A model generated the notes under the pieces. That model did not search any database. It was not told the origin of the DNA and worked only from the letters and a program-made list of their open reading frames with translations. Below are positions 25,967 to 34,766 of a stretch of DNA of 64,000 nt, piece by piece. Source of the DNA: Nevskia sp. (GTDB taxonomy: Bacteria; Pseudomonadota; Gammaproteobacteria; Nevskiales; Nevskiaceae); NCBI GenBank assembly GCA_021732745.1, contig JAKFUK010000001.1:1314931-1378930 (forward strand), in the 5' to 3' direction. Positions within the stretch are counted from its first letter, which is position 1; every line of letters begins with the position of its first letter. The position numbers and the translations under genes are program-made.

Positions 25967-26049
25967 GGTGGGCAGGCTTCATCTGCCCACGCGGGCGCTG
26001 GGGTCGAGCAGCTGTAAATCGGTGGGCAGATACAGCCTGCCCACCCTAC
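25963..26049. repeat. GTAGG/CCTAC paired palindrome, subtype D
   Basis: Left half GTAGGGTGGGCAGGCTTCAT, right half ending GCCTGCCCACCCTAC. Supplies the stop codon of the DUF885 gene (25964-25966). A second copy is at 37297-37383. Confidence 0.9.
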
Positions 26050-26061
26050 CGATGACGGCGG

Positions 26062-27093
26062 TCAGCCGGCTTTGGCGAGCGCCGCCGCCAACGCATCGGA
26101 GCCGTAAAAACCCGCCAGCCGCCGCCGCACGATCGGTTCCAGCAGCTTTTTCTTCTTCAGCACCTTGACGATGCTGGGTGCGTAGCGGCGCGCTTCGTCG
26201 ACGATGTGGCTGCGGGTGACGCCGAGATCGTCGAGCAGTGCGGCCAGGGTGGCGTCCTCGTACTTGTCGAAGAAGCCGTCGATGCCGGCGTCGATGATCA
26301 CCGCGTACCAGTCTTGCTGGCGCAGATGCCGCCAGGCCTCGAAGCCGGTGACGAACAGTTCCTCGACGTTGCGCGCCTCGATGTCCTCGCGCAGCGCGCC
26401 GATCGGCTGCTCCTTCACGCGGTCCCAGGTGTCGAGCGCCAGTTCCTTGAGCGCTTCGGCATCGGCGTTGTTGATCAGGAATTCGGCGCTGCGGGCGGTG
26501 GACGCCTGCACGGCCTTGGCGATGTACTTGCGCAGACCTTCCTCGAGCGTGGCTTCCAGGCTGGGCTTGGCGACGTTCAACGCGGCGCGGCCGAATTTCA
26601 GCATCGAACTGGCGCCGGGGATGTTCTTGGTGACATTGCTCTGCGCCAGATAGCCGGTGATGCCGCTGTAGAGCAGGTCGGAGGCGAAATCGGCATATAG
26701 CGGGCTGGTGACGACACCGCGAATGATTTTTTCGCGCAGGGTTTCCAGTTCCAGGATCTGGGTGGCGAATTCGTCGAAATGGGCGTCGGTCAGCAGCTCG
26801 CCGACTTGGGTCTTGTCGTGGATCGAGTGGGCGAACAGCTTGCGGGCGATGTCGCCGACCACTTCCGGCAGCCCCGGCCCGAATTCGACCTTGGCCGCGA
26901 AGATCTTGGCGGTGTCCTTGATCTGCTTGCGGGTGACGACCGCACCCAGGGTCAGCTTGCCGGCCATGACAAGTGCAGCTTCGACTTCCTCGTCGATCAG
27001 CGCAGTGAGTCCGGGGCCGGACAGTTCATCGACCACGTAGTCCACATGGGCGTCGAGCAGCGCTGCCGCCAGACCCGTCTTTTTCTCGGCCAT
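26062..27093 (-). CDS. Conserved-looking helical protein, unknown
   Basis: 343 residues, almost entirely predicted helical, no signal peptide and no strong membrane segment, rich in Ala, Leu, Asp and Glu with periodic helices (LVMAGKLTLGAVVTRKQIKD; EATLEEGLRKYIAKAVQAS). AGGGACG precedes the ATG at about 8 bases, and the codon bias matches the host, so it is a real gene. I do not recognise the family. It stands alone, divergent from the small Oxidoreductase-like gene. Confidence 0.8.
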   Translation of the reverse strand: MAEKKTGLAAALLDAHVDYVVDELSGPGLTALIDEEVEAALVMAGKLTLGAVVTRKQIKDTAKIFAAKVEFGPGLPEVVGDIARKLFAHSIHDKTQVGELLTDAHFDEFATQILELETLREKIIRGVVTSPLYADFASDLLYSGITGYLAQSNVTKNIPGASSMLKFGRAALNVAKPSLEATLEEGLRKYIAKAVQASTARSAEFLINNADAEALKELALDTWDRVKEQPIGALREDIEARNVEELFVTGFEAWRHLRQQDWYAVIIDAGIDGFFDKYEDATLAALLDDLGVTRSHIVDEARRYAPSIVKVLKKKKLLEPIVRRRLAGFYGSDALAAALAKAG

Positions 27094-27179
27094 CGGTCGT
27101 CCCTATCGTTTGAGTGAACAGTTGTTCGCAAGTTTGGCACAGGCGCTTGCCGATCGGCAGCCGTTATGCTTTCCGCCTC

Positions 27180-27341
27180 ATGGACGCGACACCCCAGAAC
27201 CTGCCGCCGAAACCGCAAGCACCGGTCGATTACGACTGCTGCGGCGGCGGCTGCGCGGACTGCGAGTTGCGCATCTACCTGCGCGAGCTGCAACGCTGGC
27301 AGAAGCAGGCGCGCCAGCTGGGCCTGCCGATCGACGACTGA
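27180..27341 (+). CDS. Oxidoreductase-like domain (Cys-rich) small protein
   Basis: 53 residues. VDYDCCGGGCADCELRIYLRELQRW matches the short Oxidored-like motif (CC-GC-C....Y..EL) found at the N-terminus of some eukaryotic oxidoreductases and in small free-standing bacterial proteins. Four conserved Cys could bind a metal. The start at 27180 fits the family length; the frame is open a little further upstream. Function unknown. Confidence 0.8.
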   Translation: MDATPQNLPPKPQAPVDYDCCGGGCADCELRIYLRELQRWQKQARQLGLPIDD

Positions 27342-27357
27342 AACGCGCCTTAGTGCT

Positions 27358-27588
27358 TTACCAGTGCGGCGGAATCTCGTCCCGCGCGGTGCCGCGAAAC
27401 ACCGGCTCGTCGGCGGTGGCGATGCGATCGGTCAGCGCCCGCAGCTTCACCTCCAGCGCGTCGATCACCCTTTGCTGCCGGGCGATCTCGGCACCGAGCG
27501 TGGCCAGCGTGTCGTCGGCCCAGGCGAGGCGCGATTCCAGTTCGTCGACGCGGGCTTCGAGGGGACGGTCTTCGGCAAATGGGGTCAT
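27358..27588 (-). CDS. slyX: SlyX family protein
   Basis: 76 residues, a coiled coil (LEARVDELESRLAWADDTLA, then LGAEIARQQRVIDALEVKLR) ending DEIPPHW, very close to the PPPHY-type tail of SlyX. The start is the ATG at 27588 by family length. SlyX is a conserved small protein of unknown function, associated by name with lysis in E. coli. Convergent with the Oxidoreductase-like gene. Confidence 0.88.
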   Translation of the reverse strand: MTPFAEDRPLEARVDELESRLAWADDTLATLGAEIARQQRVIDALEVKLRALTDRIATADEPVFRGTARDEIPPHW

Positions 27589-27629
27589 GGCAGGCAAGGA
27601 ACGGTTCGGTTTTGATCGAGATTCGGAAA

Positions 27630-27780
27630 AGCGAAAAAGCCAAGACATTCAACGCAAAGGGCACAAAGGAAAAGATGAAGCCAAGGACGCAAAGGAAAGC
27701 CACAGAAAAGGAAACACAGGGCTTTTCTTTGCGTTCTTTCTTTTTCCTTTGCGTCCTTTGCGTGAAATGCTTTTCGCTGT
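27630..27780. repeat. Long hairpin repeat, GCAAAGG class
   Basis: Left arm around 27631-27672 includes AACGCAAAGGGCACAAAGG; right arm around 27740-27780 includes CCTTTGCGTCCTTTGCGTG. Imperfect stem. Same architecture as 20564-20709 and 34325-34437 with diverged arms. Confidence 0.75.
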
Positions 27781-27856
27781 CCGCTTGGGCACCGCTGCCC
27801 CATGGTCACCAGCCGGGCGCAGCAGTCTAGCCGCAGGCACAGGCTATGCTTCAGCC

Positions 27857-28489
27857 ATGGACATGAAGGCCCGCGCATTGACGACCCTGCGGATCAGGAC
27901 CGATCTCGCGGTCTGCGAGCACTGCGACAGCGTGCATCAGCGCGGTCGGCTTGCGCCGGGCGAAGCGGCCGATTGCCGGGTTTGCGGGGCGACGCTGTAT
28001 CGCCGCTCGCGACTCGATGTCGACGCCATGCTGGCGCTGACCATCGCGGCAGCGATCGTCTTCGTGCTCGCCAATGCCGCGCCGATCGTCACCATGCAGT
28101 CCGGCGGCGTCACCACCCGGGGCTGGCTCGGCAGCATCGTGGCGGCGGCCTGGGATTCAGGCGTCGGCCCGGTCGCCGCGATCGCGGCGGCCACCGTTTT
28201 CCTGTTTCCGCTGGCGCAGCTTTCCCTTTACCTGTTCGTGCTGAGCGCGTCGAAGCTCGATGCGCGGCCGCCCGGCTTCGCGGCCGCCATGCATGGCCTG
28301 CGTTACCTGCGGCCGTGGAGCATGGTCGAGGTGTTCCTGATCGGCATCCTGGTGTCGATCGTGAAGATGTCCTCGCTGGCCAAGGTGACGCCGGAAGCCG
28401 GGCTCTGGGGCTTCGGCGTGCTGACCATCCTGCTGACCGCGCTCGGCACTTTCGAACTGCGCGCGCTCTGGGATGCCCACGATGACTGA
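27857..28489 (+). CDS. pqiA: Paraquat-inducible protein A, first PqiA-domain protein
   Basis: 210 residues: an N-terminal zinc-ribbon-like pair (CEHCDSVH and CRVCGATLY) followed by four transmembrane helices, i.e. one PqiA domain. In E. coli PqiA two such domains are fused; here the second is a separate gene overlapping this one by 8 bases. PqiA is the inner-membrane partner of PqiB/PqiC in lipid transport between membranes. First gene of a coupled pqiA-pqiA2-pqiB-pqiC operon that runs on into arfB. Confidence 0.9.
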   Translation: MDMKARALTTLRIRTDLAVCEHCDSVHQRGRLAPGEAADCRVCGATLYRRSRLDVDAMLALTIAAAIVFVLANAAPIVTMQSGGVTTRGWLGSIVAAAWDSGVGPVAAIAAATVFLFPLAQLSLYLFVLSASKLDARPPGFAAAMHGLRYLRPWSMVEVFLIGILVSIVKMSSLAKVTPEAGLWGFGVLTILLTALGTFELRALWDAHDD

Positions 28490-29138
28490 GCCCCTGCCGA
28501 TTCCGCGCGGCGCGGCCATCGGCCTCATCGGCTGCCATGCCTGCGGACTGGTGGTCGAGCGTCCGCCGCCGAACGCGCATTGTCCGCGCTGCGGCAGCCT
28601 GCTGCACGCCCGCAAGCCGGAATCGCTGAGCCGCGCCTGGGCCTGTCTGGTCGCCGCGTTCATCCTGTATATCCCGGCCAACCTGCTGCCGGTGCTGCAT
28701 TCGACCAAGCTGTTCGAGCACTGGTCGGACACCATCATGTCCGGCGTGGTGTCGCTGTGGACCGATGGCTCCTACGATCTGGCGATCATCGTGTTCACCG
28801 CGTCCGTGGTGGTGCCGCTGCTGAAGATGGGCGCGCTGGCACTGCTGCTGATCCAGGTGCAGCGCGGCTCCGGCTACCTGCCGCGCGAACGCACGCGGCT
28901 GTACCGGGTGCTCGAATTCATCGGCCAATGGTCGATGCTCGATGTCTTTGCCGTGGCGCTGCTGATCGCATTGGTACACTTCGGCACGTTGGCGGACGCC
29001 AAACCCGGCACCGGCATCGTCGCCTTCGGTGCTGTCGTGGTGCTGACCATGCTCGCGACCATGAGCTTCGATCCCCGGCTGATCTGGGACGCCACCCGCC
29101 CGCCGCCCCGCCGCGCCACCGACCGCCTGCCAACATGA
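28482..29138 (+). CDS. pqiA: Paraquat-inducible protein A, second PqiA-domain protein
   Basis: 218 residues with zinc-ribbon pairs CHACGLVV and CPRCGSLL at about residues 18-39 and four membrane helices, including ILYIPANLLPVL typical of PqiA. It overlaps the first pqiA by 8 bases and pqiB by 4 (ATGA). The ATG at 28482 is preferred because it makes the overlap and matches the family start. The two-gene form should assemble into the same unit as the fused E. coli protein; inferred. Confidence 0.9.
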   Translation: MTEPLPIPRGAAIGLIGCHACGLVVERPPPNAHCPRCGSLLHARKPESLSRAWACLVAAFILYIPANLLPVLHSTKLFEHWSDTIMSGVVSLWTDGSYDLAIIVFTASVVVPLLKMGALALLLIQVQRGSGYLPRERTRLYRVLEFIGQWSMLDVFAVALLIALVHFGTLADAKPGTGIVAFGAVVVLTMLATMSFDPRLIWDATRPPPRRATDRLPT

Positions 29139-30775
29139 GCGAAGACTCGCCGACCTACGCATTGCCCGCGCCCGAGCCGCGCCGCGATGGCCGCAAGCGG
29201 CTGTCGCTGATCTGGCTGGTGCCGCTGGTCGCGGGCCTGGTGGGTCTGGGGCTGGTGGTGCGCACCTGGCTCAAGACCGGGCCGACCATCACCATCACTT
29301 TCGACACCGCCGAAAGCCTCGAAAACGGTGCCACCGAGGTCCGCTACAAGGACGTGGTGGTCGGCAAGGTGTCGAGCATCGTGCTCAGAGAGGACGACAG
29401 CCGGGTGCTGGTGGAAGTTGATCTGACGCCGGACGGCGCCCGTCTTGCGGTGAAGGACAGCCGCTTCTGGGTGGTGCGGCCGCGCATCGGCATCGGCGGC
29501 GTGTCGGGCATCAACACGCTGTTGTCGGGTGCCTATATCGGCGTCGATGTCGGCCTGTCCGAGGAATCGCAGCGCGATTTCGTTGGCCTGGAAAAGCCGC
29601 CAGCGGTGACCAACGACCAGAAAGGTCGCCAGTTCACGCTCAGTACCCGCGACGGCGGCTCGGTGACCATCGGCGCGCCGGTCTACTACCGCCGGGTGGC
29701 GGTCGGCCGGATCGTTGATGCAGCACTGGACGACAACGGCCAGCAGATCACCGTGCGGGTGTTCATCGACGAGCCCTACGACGGCTTCGTGACCACCGGC
29801 GTGCGCTTCTGGAATGCCGGCGGCGTTGACCTGGCGGTGTCTTCCGAAGGCCTCAAGCTCAACACCCAGTCGCTGGCCACGGTGCTGGCAGGCGGCATCG
29901 CTTTCCAGGCCGCCGACGAGCGCAATCCGGGCGATCGGGCAGCCGAGGATTCCAAGTTCGTGCTCTACGACAACATCGCCACCGCGCTCGCCCCGCCCGA
30001 TGGCCCTTCGGTGAGCGCGCTGCTGGTGCTGCGGCAGTCGACGCGCGGCTTGGCGCTGGGCACGCCGGTGGATTTCAACGGCATCGTCATCGGCGCGATC
30101 AAGTCGATCGAACCGCAATACGACCTGAAATCGCAGAATTTCTACTCGAACGTGCTGGTCGAGCTGTTCCTCGAACGCCTGGGCCCGGCCTGGGCGACGC
30201 TGAAAGGCCTGAACCCCGAAGCGGACAGCCCGGCACTGGCCGTGCTGCAGAAGCTCATCGACCAGGGCCTGACCGCGCAGTTGCGCGCCGGCAACCTGTT
30301 GACCGGCCAACAGTATGTGGCGCTGTACTTCAAGCCGGGCGCAAAGGCGAAACGGGTGGCGACACTCGACGCCGTGCCGGAAATCCCCACCGCCGCCGGC
30401 AGCCTGGAAGAAATCCAGACCCAGATCGAAAGCATCGTCACCAAGCTCGACAAGATTCCCTTCGAGCAATTGGGGGCCGACCTGCGCACCACGGTCAACA
30501 GCGCCAACACGCTGTTGCGCACCTTCGATCAGGACATCGCCCCGCAGGCGAAGCAGACGCTGGAAAACGCCGCCGCCGCGATCCGCTCGCTGGAAGCCAA
30601 CCTGACCTCGCCGGAAGCGCCGATCCAGCAGGACACCCGGCGCATGCTCGATCAGCTCAACCGCACCGCCGCCTCGTTCCGGGTGCTGGCCGACTACCTC
30701 GAAAAGCATCCGGAATCGCTGCTTCGCGGCCGTGCGGTCGAACCTGAACCGGCCGCTGCTCCCCCCGCACAATAA
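29135..30775 (+). CDS. pqiB: PqiB, MCE-domain intermembrane transport protein
   Basis: 546 residues. One N-terminal transmembrane helix (LSLIWLVPLVAGLVGLGLVV), then three MCE domains recognised by their openings TITFDTAESLENGATEVRYKD, TLSTRDGGSVTIGAPVYYR-like and STRGLALGTPVDFNG-like repeats, then a helical C-terminus (EEIQTQIESIVTKLDKIP onward) as expected for the stacked-ring and needle of PqiB. It spans the periplasm to carry lipids. ATGA overlap with pqiA2; pqiC starts 10 bases later. Confidence 0.93.
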   Translation: MSEDSPTYALPAPEPRRDGRKRLSLIWLVPLVAGLVGLGLVVRTWLKTGPTITITFDTAESLENGATEVRYKDVVVGKVSSIVLREDDSRVLVEVDLTPDGARLAVKDSRFWVVRPRIGIGGVSGINTLLSGAYIGVDVGLSEESQRDFVGLEKPPAVTNDQKGRQFTLSTRDGGSVTIGAPVYYRRVAVGRIVDAALDDNGQQITVRVFIDEPYDGFVTTGVRFWNAGGVDLAVSSEGLKLNTQSLATVLAGGIAFQAADERNPGDRAAEDSKFVLYDNIATALAPPDGPSVSALLVLRQSTRGLALGTPVDFNGIVIGAIKSIEPQYDLKSQNFYSNVLVELFLERLGPAWATLKGLNPEADSPALAVLQKLIDQGLTAQLRAGNLLTGQQYVALYFKPGAKAKRVATLDAVPEIPTAAGSLEEIQTQIESIVTKLDKIPFEQLGADLRTTVNSANTLLRTFDQDIAPQAKQTLENAAAAIRSLEANLTSPEAPIQQDTRRMLDQLNRTAASFRVLADYLEKHPESLLRGRAVEPEPAAAPPAQ

Positions 30776-30784
30776 GAGACGACC

Positions 30785-31402
30785 ATGCCGCGCCATCTGA
30801 TCGTTCTCACCGCCACGCTGCTGCTCGCTGCTTGCCAGAGTGCCGCGCCGATTCGCTACTACACGCTGCTGCCGCCGACCTCCGCCGACGCCGCACCGGC
30901 CCAGGACCCGGCCTGGCAGATCGTCGTCGATCCGGTCGCCGTACCCGCGCAGGTCGACACCCCCTACATCGTGGTCCGCGAAGGGCGCAACGCGCTGGTG
31001 CCGGTGGAAGGCCAGCGCTGGGCCGCGCCGCTGGCCGAGGAAGTGCGCGCCGCGATCATCGACGGCATCGCCGGCGAGGTTGGCGCGTCGACGATCAACA
31101 GCGCCGCTGCGGACAGCCGGCTGCCGGTCTACCGCCTGCGCGTGAGCCTCAGGCGCTTTGATTCCGTGCTCGGCAGCCAGGCGCTGATCGACGCCGGCTG
31201 GAGCATCGAAAGCACCCGCGACGCCAAGCGCAATGCCAGTTGCGACAGCCAGGTCGCGGTCAGCATCGCCGCCGGCTTTCCGGCCTTGGCCGACGGCCAT
31301 CAGCGCGCGCTCGCCGAACTGGCCCGGCGCATCGCCAGCGGTCTGGAAGCGCTGCACGCCGGCCGCGCGGCCAGCGTCTGCGTAGCCGCCAACAAGGGCT
31401 GA
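30785..31402 (+). CDS. pqiC: PqiC, outer-membrane auxiliary lipoprotein
   Basis: 205 residues with lipobox LLAAC (Cys17) and the ABC-type transport auxiliary lipoprotein domain: IRYYTLLPP opening, PAQVDTPYIVVREGRNAL and EGQRWAAPLAEEVRAAI. This matches PqiC, the outer-membrane lipoprotein partner of PqiB. Last pqi gene; arfB starts 6 bases after its stop. Confidence 0.9.
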   Translation: MPRHLIVLTATLLLAACQSAAPIRYYTLLPPTSADAAPAQDPAWQIVVDPVAVPAQVDTPYIVVREGRNALVPVEGQRWAAPLAEEVRAAIIDGIAGEVGASTINSAAADSRLPVYRLRVSLRRFDSVLGSQALIDAGWSIESTRDAKRNASCDSQVAVSIAAGFPALADGHQRALAELARRIASGLEALHAGRAASVCVAANKG

Positions 31403-31407
31403 TCGCG

Positions 31408-31821
31408 ATGCTGGTGGTGAACGAACAACTCAGCATTCCGCTGAGCGAGATCGAACTGAGCGCCACCCGCGCCCAGGGCAACGGCGGCCAGAACGTCAAC
31501 AAGACTTCCACCGCGATCCACCTGCGCTTCGATATCCGCGCCTCGAGCATGGCTGAGGAACTCAAGGCGCGCGTGCTGCTGAAGGCCGATCAGCGCATCA
31601 CCCGCGACGGCGTGGTGGTGATCAAGGCGCAGCAGCATCGCAGCCAGGAAGCCAATCGCGATGCCGCCCTCGCCCGCCTGGCCGACCTGCTGGTGCGCGC
31701 GCTGCATGTGCCGCGCAGCCGCCGCGCGACCAAGCCGAGCAAGGCCGCCAAGCAGCGCCGGATCGACGACAAGACCCGGCGCGGCAGCGTCAAGACCCTG
31801 CGGCGGACGGTCGACGATTGA
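31408..31821 (+). CDS. arfB: ArfB/YaeJ ribosome-rescue peptidyl-tRNA hydrolase
   Basis: 137 residues. The release-factor GGQ motif is in RAQGNGGQNVNKTSTAIHLRF, and the basic C-terminal tail (KPSKAAKQRRIDDKTRRG) is the part of ArfB that enters the mRNA channel of stalled ribosomes. It hydrolyses peptidyl-tRNA on non-stop complexes. ATG 31408 follows the family. The next gene starts at the overlapping TTG, so it is part of the pqi transcription unit. Confidence 0.94.
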   Translation: MLVVNEQLSIPLSEIELSATRAQGNGGQNVNKTSTAIHLRFDIRASSMAEELKARVLLKADQRITRDGVVVIKAQQHRSQEANRDAALARLADLLVRALHVPRSRRATKPSKAAKQRRIDDKTRRGSVKTLRRTVDD

Positions 31822-33641
31822 GCCTTCGCGAGCCGCAGGGCTTGCCATCGGCTGGTCCACAGAGGCTCCGCGCCGCATTCTGGTGGCTGGCGCTGCTGAT
31901 CCTGCTGGCGGCCATGCTCGGCCGGCCGCTGAACCTGCTGCTGACCGAACCGGCGGCGGTGCAGCGGGTGGTCGACTATCTGGTCGACGATGCCTATTAC
32001 TACCTCGGCATCGCCGCCAATCTCGCCGAATACGGTGAGTCGACGCTCGATGGCGACACCCGCACCAATGGCTATCAGCCGCTGTGGCTGCTGATGCTGG
32101 CGGGGCTTGCGGCAGTCGTCGGGACCGATCCCTGGCCGCTGTTCGTCGCCACCTCAGTGCTGATTGCGGCCATCGCGGTCTTGAGTGTTGCGCTGGCCCT
32201 GCGCTGGCGGCGGACGCCGTCGGCCGGTGTTGCCTTCGTCGCCGCCGCCGGTCTGGCGATCGCCGTGCTCCAGTATCCAACCGTGTTCCTGACCGGCATG
32301 GAGCCGATCGTCGCCCTGCTGGCGTTCGTGCCGATGCTGGTGCTGATCGAAAGCCCGGCCGCTCAGCGCCATCTCGTCGCCTTGAGCGCGCTGCTGGCCT
32401 GGTTGTTCCTCGCCCGCATCGACGGCCTGGTGCTCAGCGCCAGCGTGGCGCTGCTGCTGATCGCCGAACGCGGGCCACCGGCCCGGTTGCTGCGGCTGTT
32501 CAGCATCGTGGTGCCGGTTGCGCTCGCCTACTTCGCGAACAACCAGTGGCTGTTTGCCAGCCCGGTGCCGGTCAGCGGGCTGGCCAAGAACATCGGCGCG
32601 CCGGCATTGGCGAACTGGGGCGTGCTCGAATACGCGATCGGTGCCAAGCGGCCCTTGCAGGTGATGGCGGGCTTCTGGCTGCTGCTGGAATTCGCCTGCT
32701 GGCGTCGGGGCTGCTGGACGCCGACCTTCCTCAAATCGCTGCTGGTCTGGGTCACGGCCGCCATCGTGCAATCGCTGTACTACGCCGCATTCTCAGCCTG
32801 GCTGATCTGGCCCTGGTACATCTGGCTCAGCGCGCTGAGCTTCGCCGTGCTGGTGGCGCGCATCGCCCATCTGGCATTCAGCCTCATCGCCGCCAAGCGC
32901 GACCAATGGCTGGCCGCCCTGGTGCTCATCGCCCTGCTGGCGACCGAAACCGACAAGGCCCGCAGCTATCTGCGACGGCCGATCGCCGATCTGAAAGCCA
33001 GCCTGCGGCAGGGGCCCGTCGCGATTCCGGACACCGCCCTCAGCTTCAACCAGCTGAGCCTCGAGATGCTCGACAGCGGCTTTTTCTTCGCCTATCCGCG
33101 CGTTGCGATGGGCGACCGCGCTGGCAGGCTGGCTTACTGGGGGCGTCGGCAGTTGTCGCTGGTGCAGACGGAAGGATTGACCCTGGATGCTGCCTATCTC
33201 CTCGCGAGGAAGGTCGGCAAAGCGGAACACTGGTTTGAAACCCGTTTCGCGCTGCGCTACTGGATCGTCGATCGCGGCCATCTGCCGATGCTGCGTGATG
33301 CCGGGGGCGGCATCGAATACGTGATCGCCGATCCGATCCAGGGCCGCGTCAATCTGGACCCGCCGCCCACCTTCTGCTTCGGCCACGATACGCTCGAATA
33401 CCAGCGCAGCTACGGCGCAGCACCGACCGGCGGCACTCGCTACGTGTTCACCTTCGCTGGCCGCCGGCCCTGTTCCCCCGCTGCGCGCGCCCTGATCGCC
33501 GAAGCGGCGGCCGGCGCCGGCCTGCGACAACTGTCCTTGCCGGCCGAATACGACATCGTGCCCAAAGGCTTCCTGTACACCGCCGATGAAGACCGCGATC
33601 GCCGGATCGCGCGTCAGCGCCGCGGCACCGGCGGTCCGTAG
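31818..33641 (+). CDS. Large multi-pass membrane protein, GT-C glycosyltransferase-like
   Basis: 607 residues. About ten to eleven transmembrane helices fill residues 20-385, then a soluble C-terminal domain. The first loop holds VDDAYYYLGIAANLAEYG with an acidic DD and the motif GYQPLWLL (LxGYxPLW) seen in a group of GT-C/ArnT-like proteins; the soluble tail includes DSGFFFAYPRVAMGDRAG. The likely start is the TTG at 31818 that overlaps the arfB stop; an ATG near residue 33 is an alternative. Sugar donor and acceptor unknown. Confidence 0.7.
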   Translation: MSLREPQGLPSAGPQRLRAAFWWLALLILLAAMLGRPLNLLLTEPAAVQRVVDYLVDDAYYYLGIAANLAEYGESTLDGDTRTNGYQPLWLLMLAGLAAVVGTDPWPLFVATSVLIAAIAVLSVALALRWRRTPSAGVAFVAAAGLAIAVLQYPTVFLTGMEPIVALLAFVPMLVLIESPAAQRHLVALSALLAWLFLARIDGLVLSASVALLLIAERGPPARLLRLFSIVVPVALAYFANNQWLFASPVPVSGLAKNIGAPALANWGVLEYAIGAKRPLQVMAGFWLLLEFACWRRGCWTPTFLKSLLVWVTAAIVQSLYYAAFSAWLIWPWYIWLSALSFAVLVARIAHLAFSLIAAKRDQWLAALVLIALLATETDKARSYLRRPIADLKASLRQGPVAIPDTALSFNQLSLEMLDSGFFFAYPRVAMGDRAGRLAYWGRRQLSLVQTEGLTLDAAYLLARKVGKAEHWFETRFALRYWIVDRGHLPMLRDAGGGIEYVIADPIQGRVNLDPPPTFCFGHDTLEYQRSYGAAPTGGTRYVFTFAGRRPCSPAARALIAEAAAGAGLRQLSLPAEYDIVPKGFLYTADEDRDRRIARQRRGTGGP

Positions 33642-33703
33642 CCGACATGCGCACCGGGTGATTTCTGGATCACAATGCACCCTCACCTTTCTCCGGTCCG
33701 CGC

Positions 33704-34171
33704 ATGTCCGGCAACACCGTCACCCGTCGTTCGGAAATCCACGGCAATGGCGTTTTTGCGGCGAGGAAACTGCCCGCCGGGCTGGAAGTCATGGACTACG
33801 CCGGCCGCCTGCGCACCCATGCCTGGATCGACAGGATCTACGCGAATACCGTCGAATCCGGCCACACTTTTCTGTTCACGCTGAACGACCGCTACGTCAT
33901 CGACGGCAACTTCGACGCCAACGATGCCCGCTGGATCAATCACAGCTGCGAACCGAACTGCAAGCCGTACGTGATCGAAGACCCGGGCAAAAACCCGAAG
34001 CACGACCGCATCATCATCGAAACCCTGCGGGACATCGAAGCTGGCGAAGAACTGACCTTCGACTACGGCATCAAGCTCGAATGCCGCCATACCGCAAGGC
34101 TCAAGAAGATCTGGGAATGCCGCTGCGGCGCCCCGAGCTGCACCGGCACCATGCTCAAGCCCAAGCGCTGA
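33704..34171 (+). CDS. SET-domain protein (lysine methyltransferase-like)
   Basis: 155 residues, a nearly complete minimal SET domain: [16 protein letters not shown] (N-SET GxG motif), [10 protein letters not shown] (the NHSCxPNC pseudoknot motif), EELTFDYG (the ELxxDY motif), and a post-SET Cys cluster ECRCGAPSC. All residues needed for SAM binding and the lysine channel seem present. Such proteins are chiefly eukaryotic; bacterial copies occur sporadically. Substrate unknown. Followed directly by a subtype C repeat. Confidence 0.92.
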   Translation: MSGNTVTRRSEIHGNGVFAARKLPAGLEVMDYAGRLRTHAWIDRIYANTVESGHTFLFTLNDRYVIDGNFDANDARWINHSCEPNCKPYVIEDPGKNPKHDRIIIETLRDIEAGEELTFDYGIKLECRHTARLKKIWECRCGAPSCTGTMLKPKR

Positions 34172-34173
34172 CG

Positions 34174-34239
34174 GTAGGTCCGGATTCATCCGGACGCTTT
34201 CCTTGGCCGACCTTGCTGTCCGGATAAATCCGGACCTAC
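34174..34239. repeat. GTAGG/CCTAC paired palindrome, subtype C
   Basis: GTAGGTCCGGATTCATCCGG then about 25 bases then CCGGATAAATCCGGACCTAC, immediately after the SET gene stop. Confidence 0.9.
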
Positions 34240-34324
34240 GAACCGGTTTCCAGCCCGCAGGATCGAAAAGCTCCGGCGATGCCGCTGCAGCGTCCGGTAG
34301 TGCCTCATTTTCAAATAAGCACCG

Positions 34325-34437
34325 TAAAAGCTCCGGGGCACAAAGGCACAAAGAGAAGCAACAGCAAGGGCACGAAGGAAAAGCCATCTCTGTGCCCTTG
34401 CTTTTCACCTTTGTGCCTTTGTGCTCCGGCTTTTTGT
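34325..34437. repeat. Long hairpin repeat, CACAAAGG class
   Basis: Left arm contains GGGGCACAAAGGCACAAAG, right arm CTTTGTGCCTTTGTGCTCCGG. Imperfect stem of about 30 bases. It lies between two subtype C elements, giving an alternating arrangement in the SET-pilA gap. Confidence 0.8.
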
Positions 34438-34494
34438 TTTCATATTCGAACTGCGGCACTACCCGGCGTCCCGACCTGCACCATGCCCCGAACC

Positions 34495-34561
34495 GTAGGT
34501 CCGGATTCATCCGGACGCTCCCCCCGGCCAACGCGCGGTGTCCGGATCAATCCGGACCTGC
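34495..34561. repeat. GTAGG/CCTAC paired palindrome, subtype C, mutated end
   Basis: Left half GTAGGTCCGGATTCATCCGG, right half TCCGGATCAATCCGGACC followed by TGC instead of TAC. One end base is changed. Confidence 0.85.
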
Positions 34562-34690
34562 GAGTTACCGACGGAAAACTGACAATTCCTGTCAGCTCCT
34601 GCCCAGAAAAGCCCTGCCAGTGTCACTGTCCATGCCAGCGCCTCGGACAACAGGCCTTGATCTGTATGGATTTTTTCTACTAGTCCGGCG

Positions 34691-34706
34691 CGGCACACCG
34701 GTTGCA
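34691..34706 (+). promoter_or_regulatory. Sigma-54 (RpoN) type promoter for pilA
   Basis: CGGCACACCGGTTGCA carries the -24 GG and -12 GC dinucleotides with exactly 10 bases between and close to TGGCAC-N5-TTGCA. Predicted transcription start is about 12 bases downstream, about 50 bases before the pilA ATG. RpoN and PilR control of pilA is established in Pseudomonas and relatives, supporting this call; the PilR sites were not identified. Confidence 0.75.
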
Positions 34707-34766
34707 CCTAGGTCTTCGCGACTCAACCCCGAACCCGCCTTCCCCGTCAAACACCGGAGCATTCCC

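Noticed and set aside
28874-31357. An 827-residue minus-strand frame opposite pqiA-pqiC
   Set aside because: Mirror of four well-supported genes; low-complexity His/Arg/Gln-rich composition.
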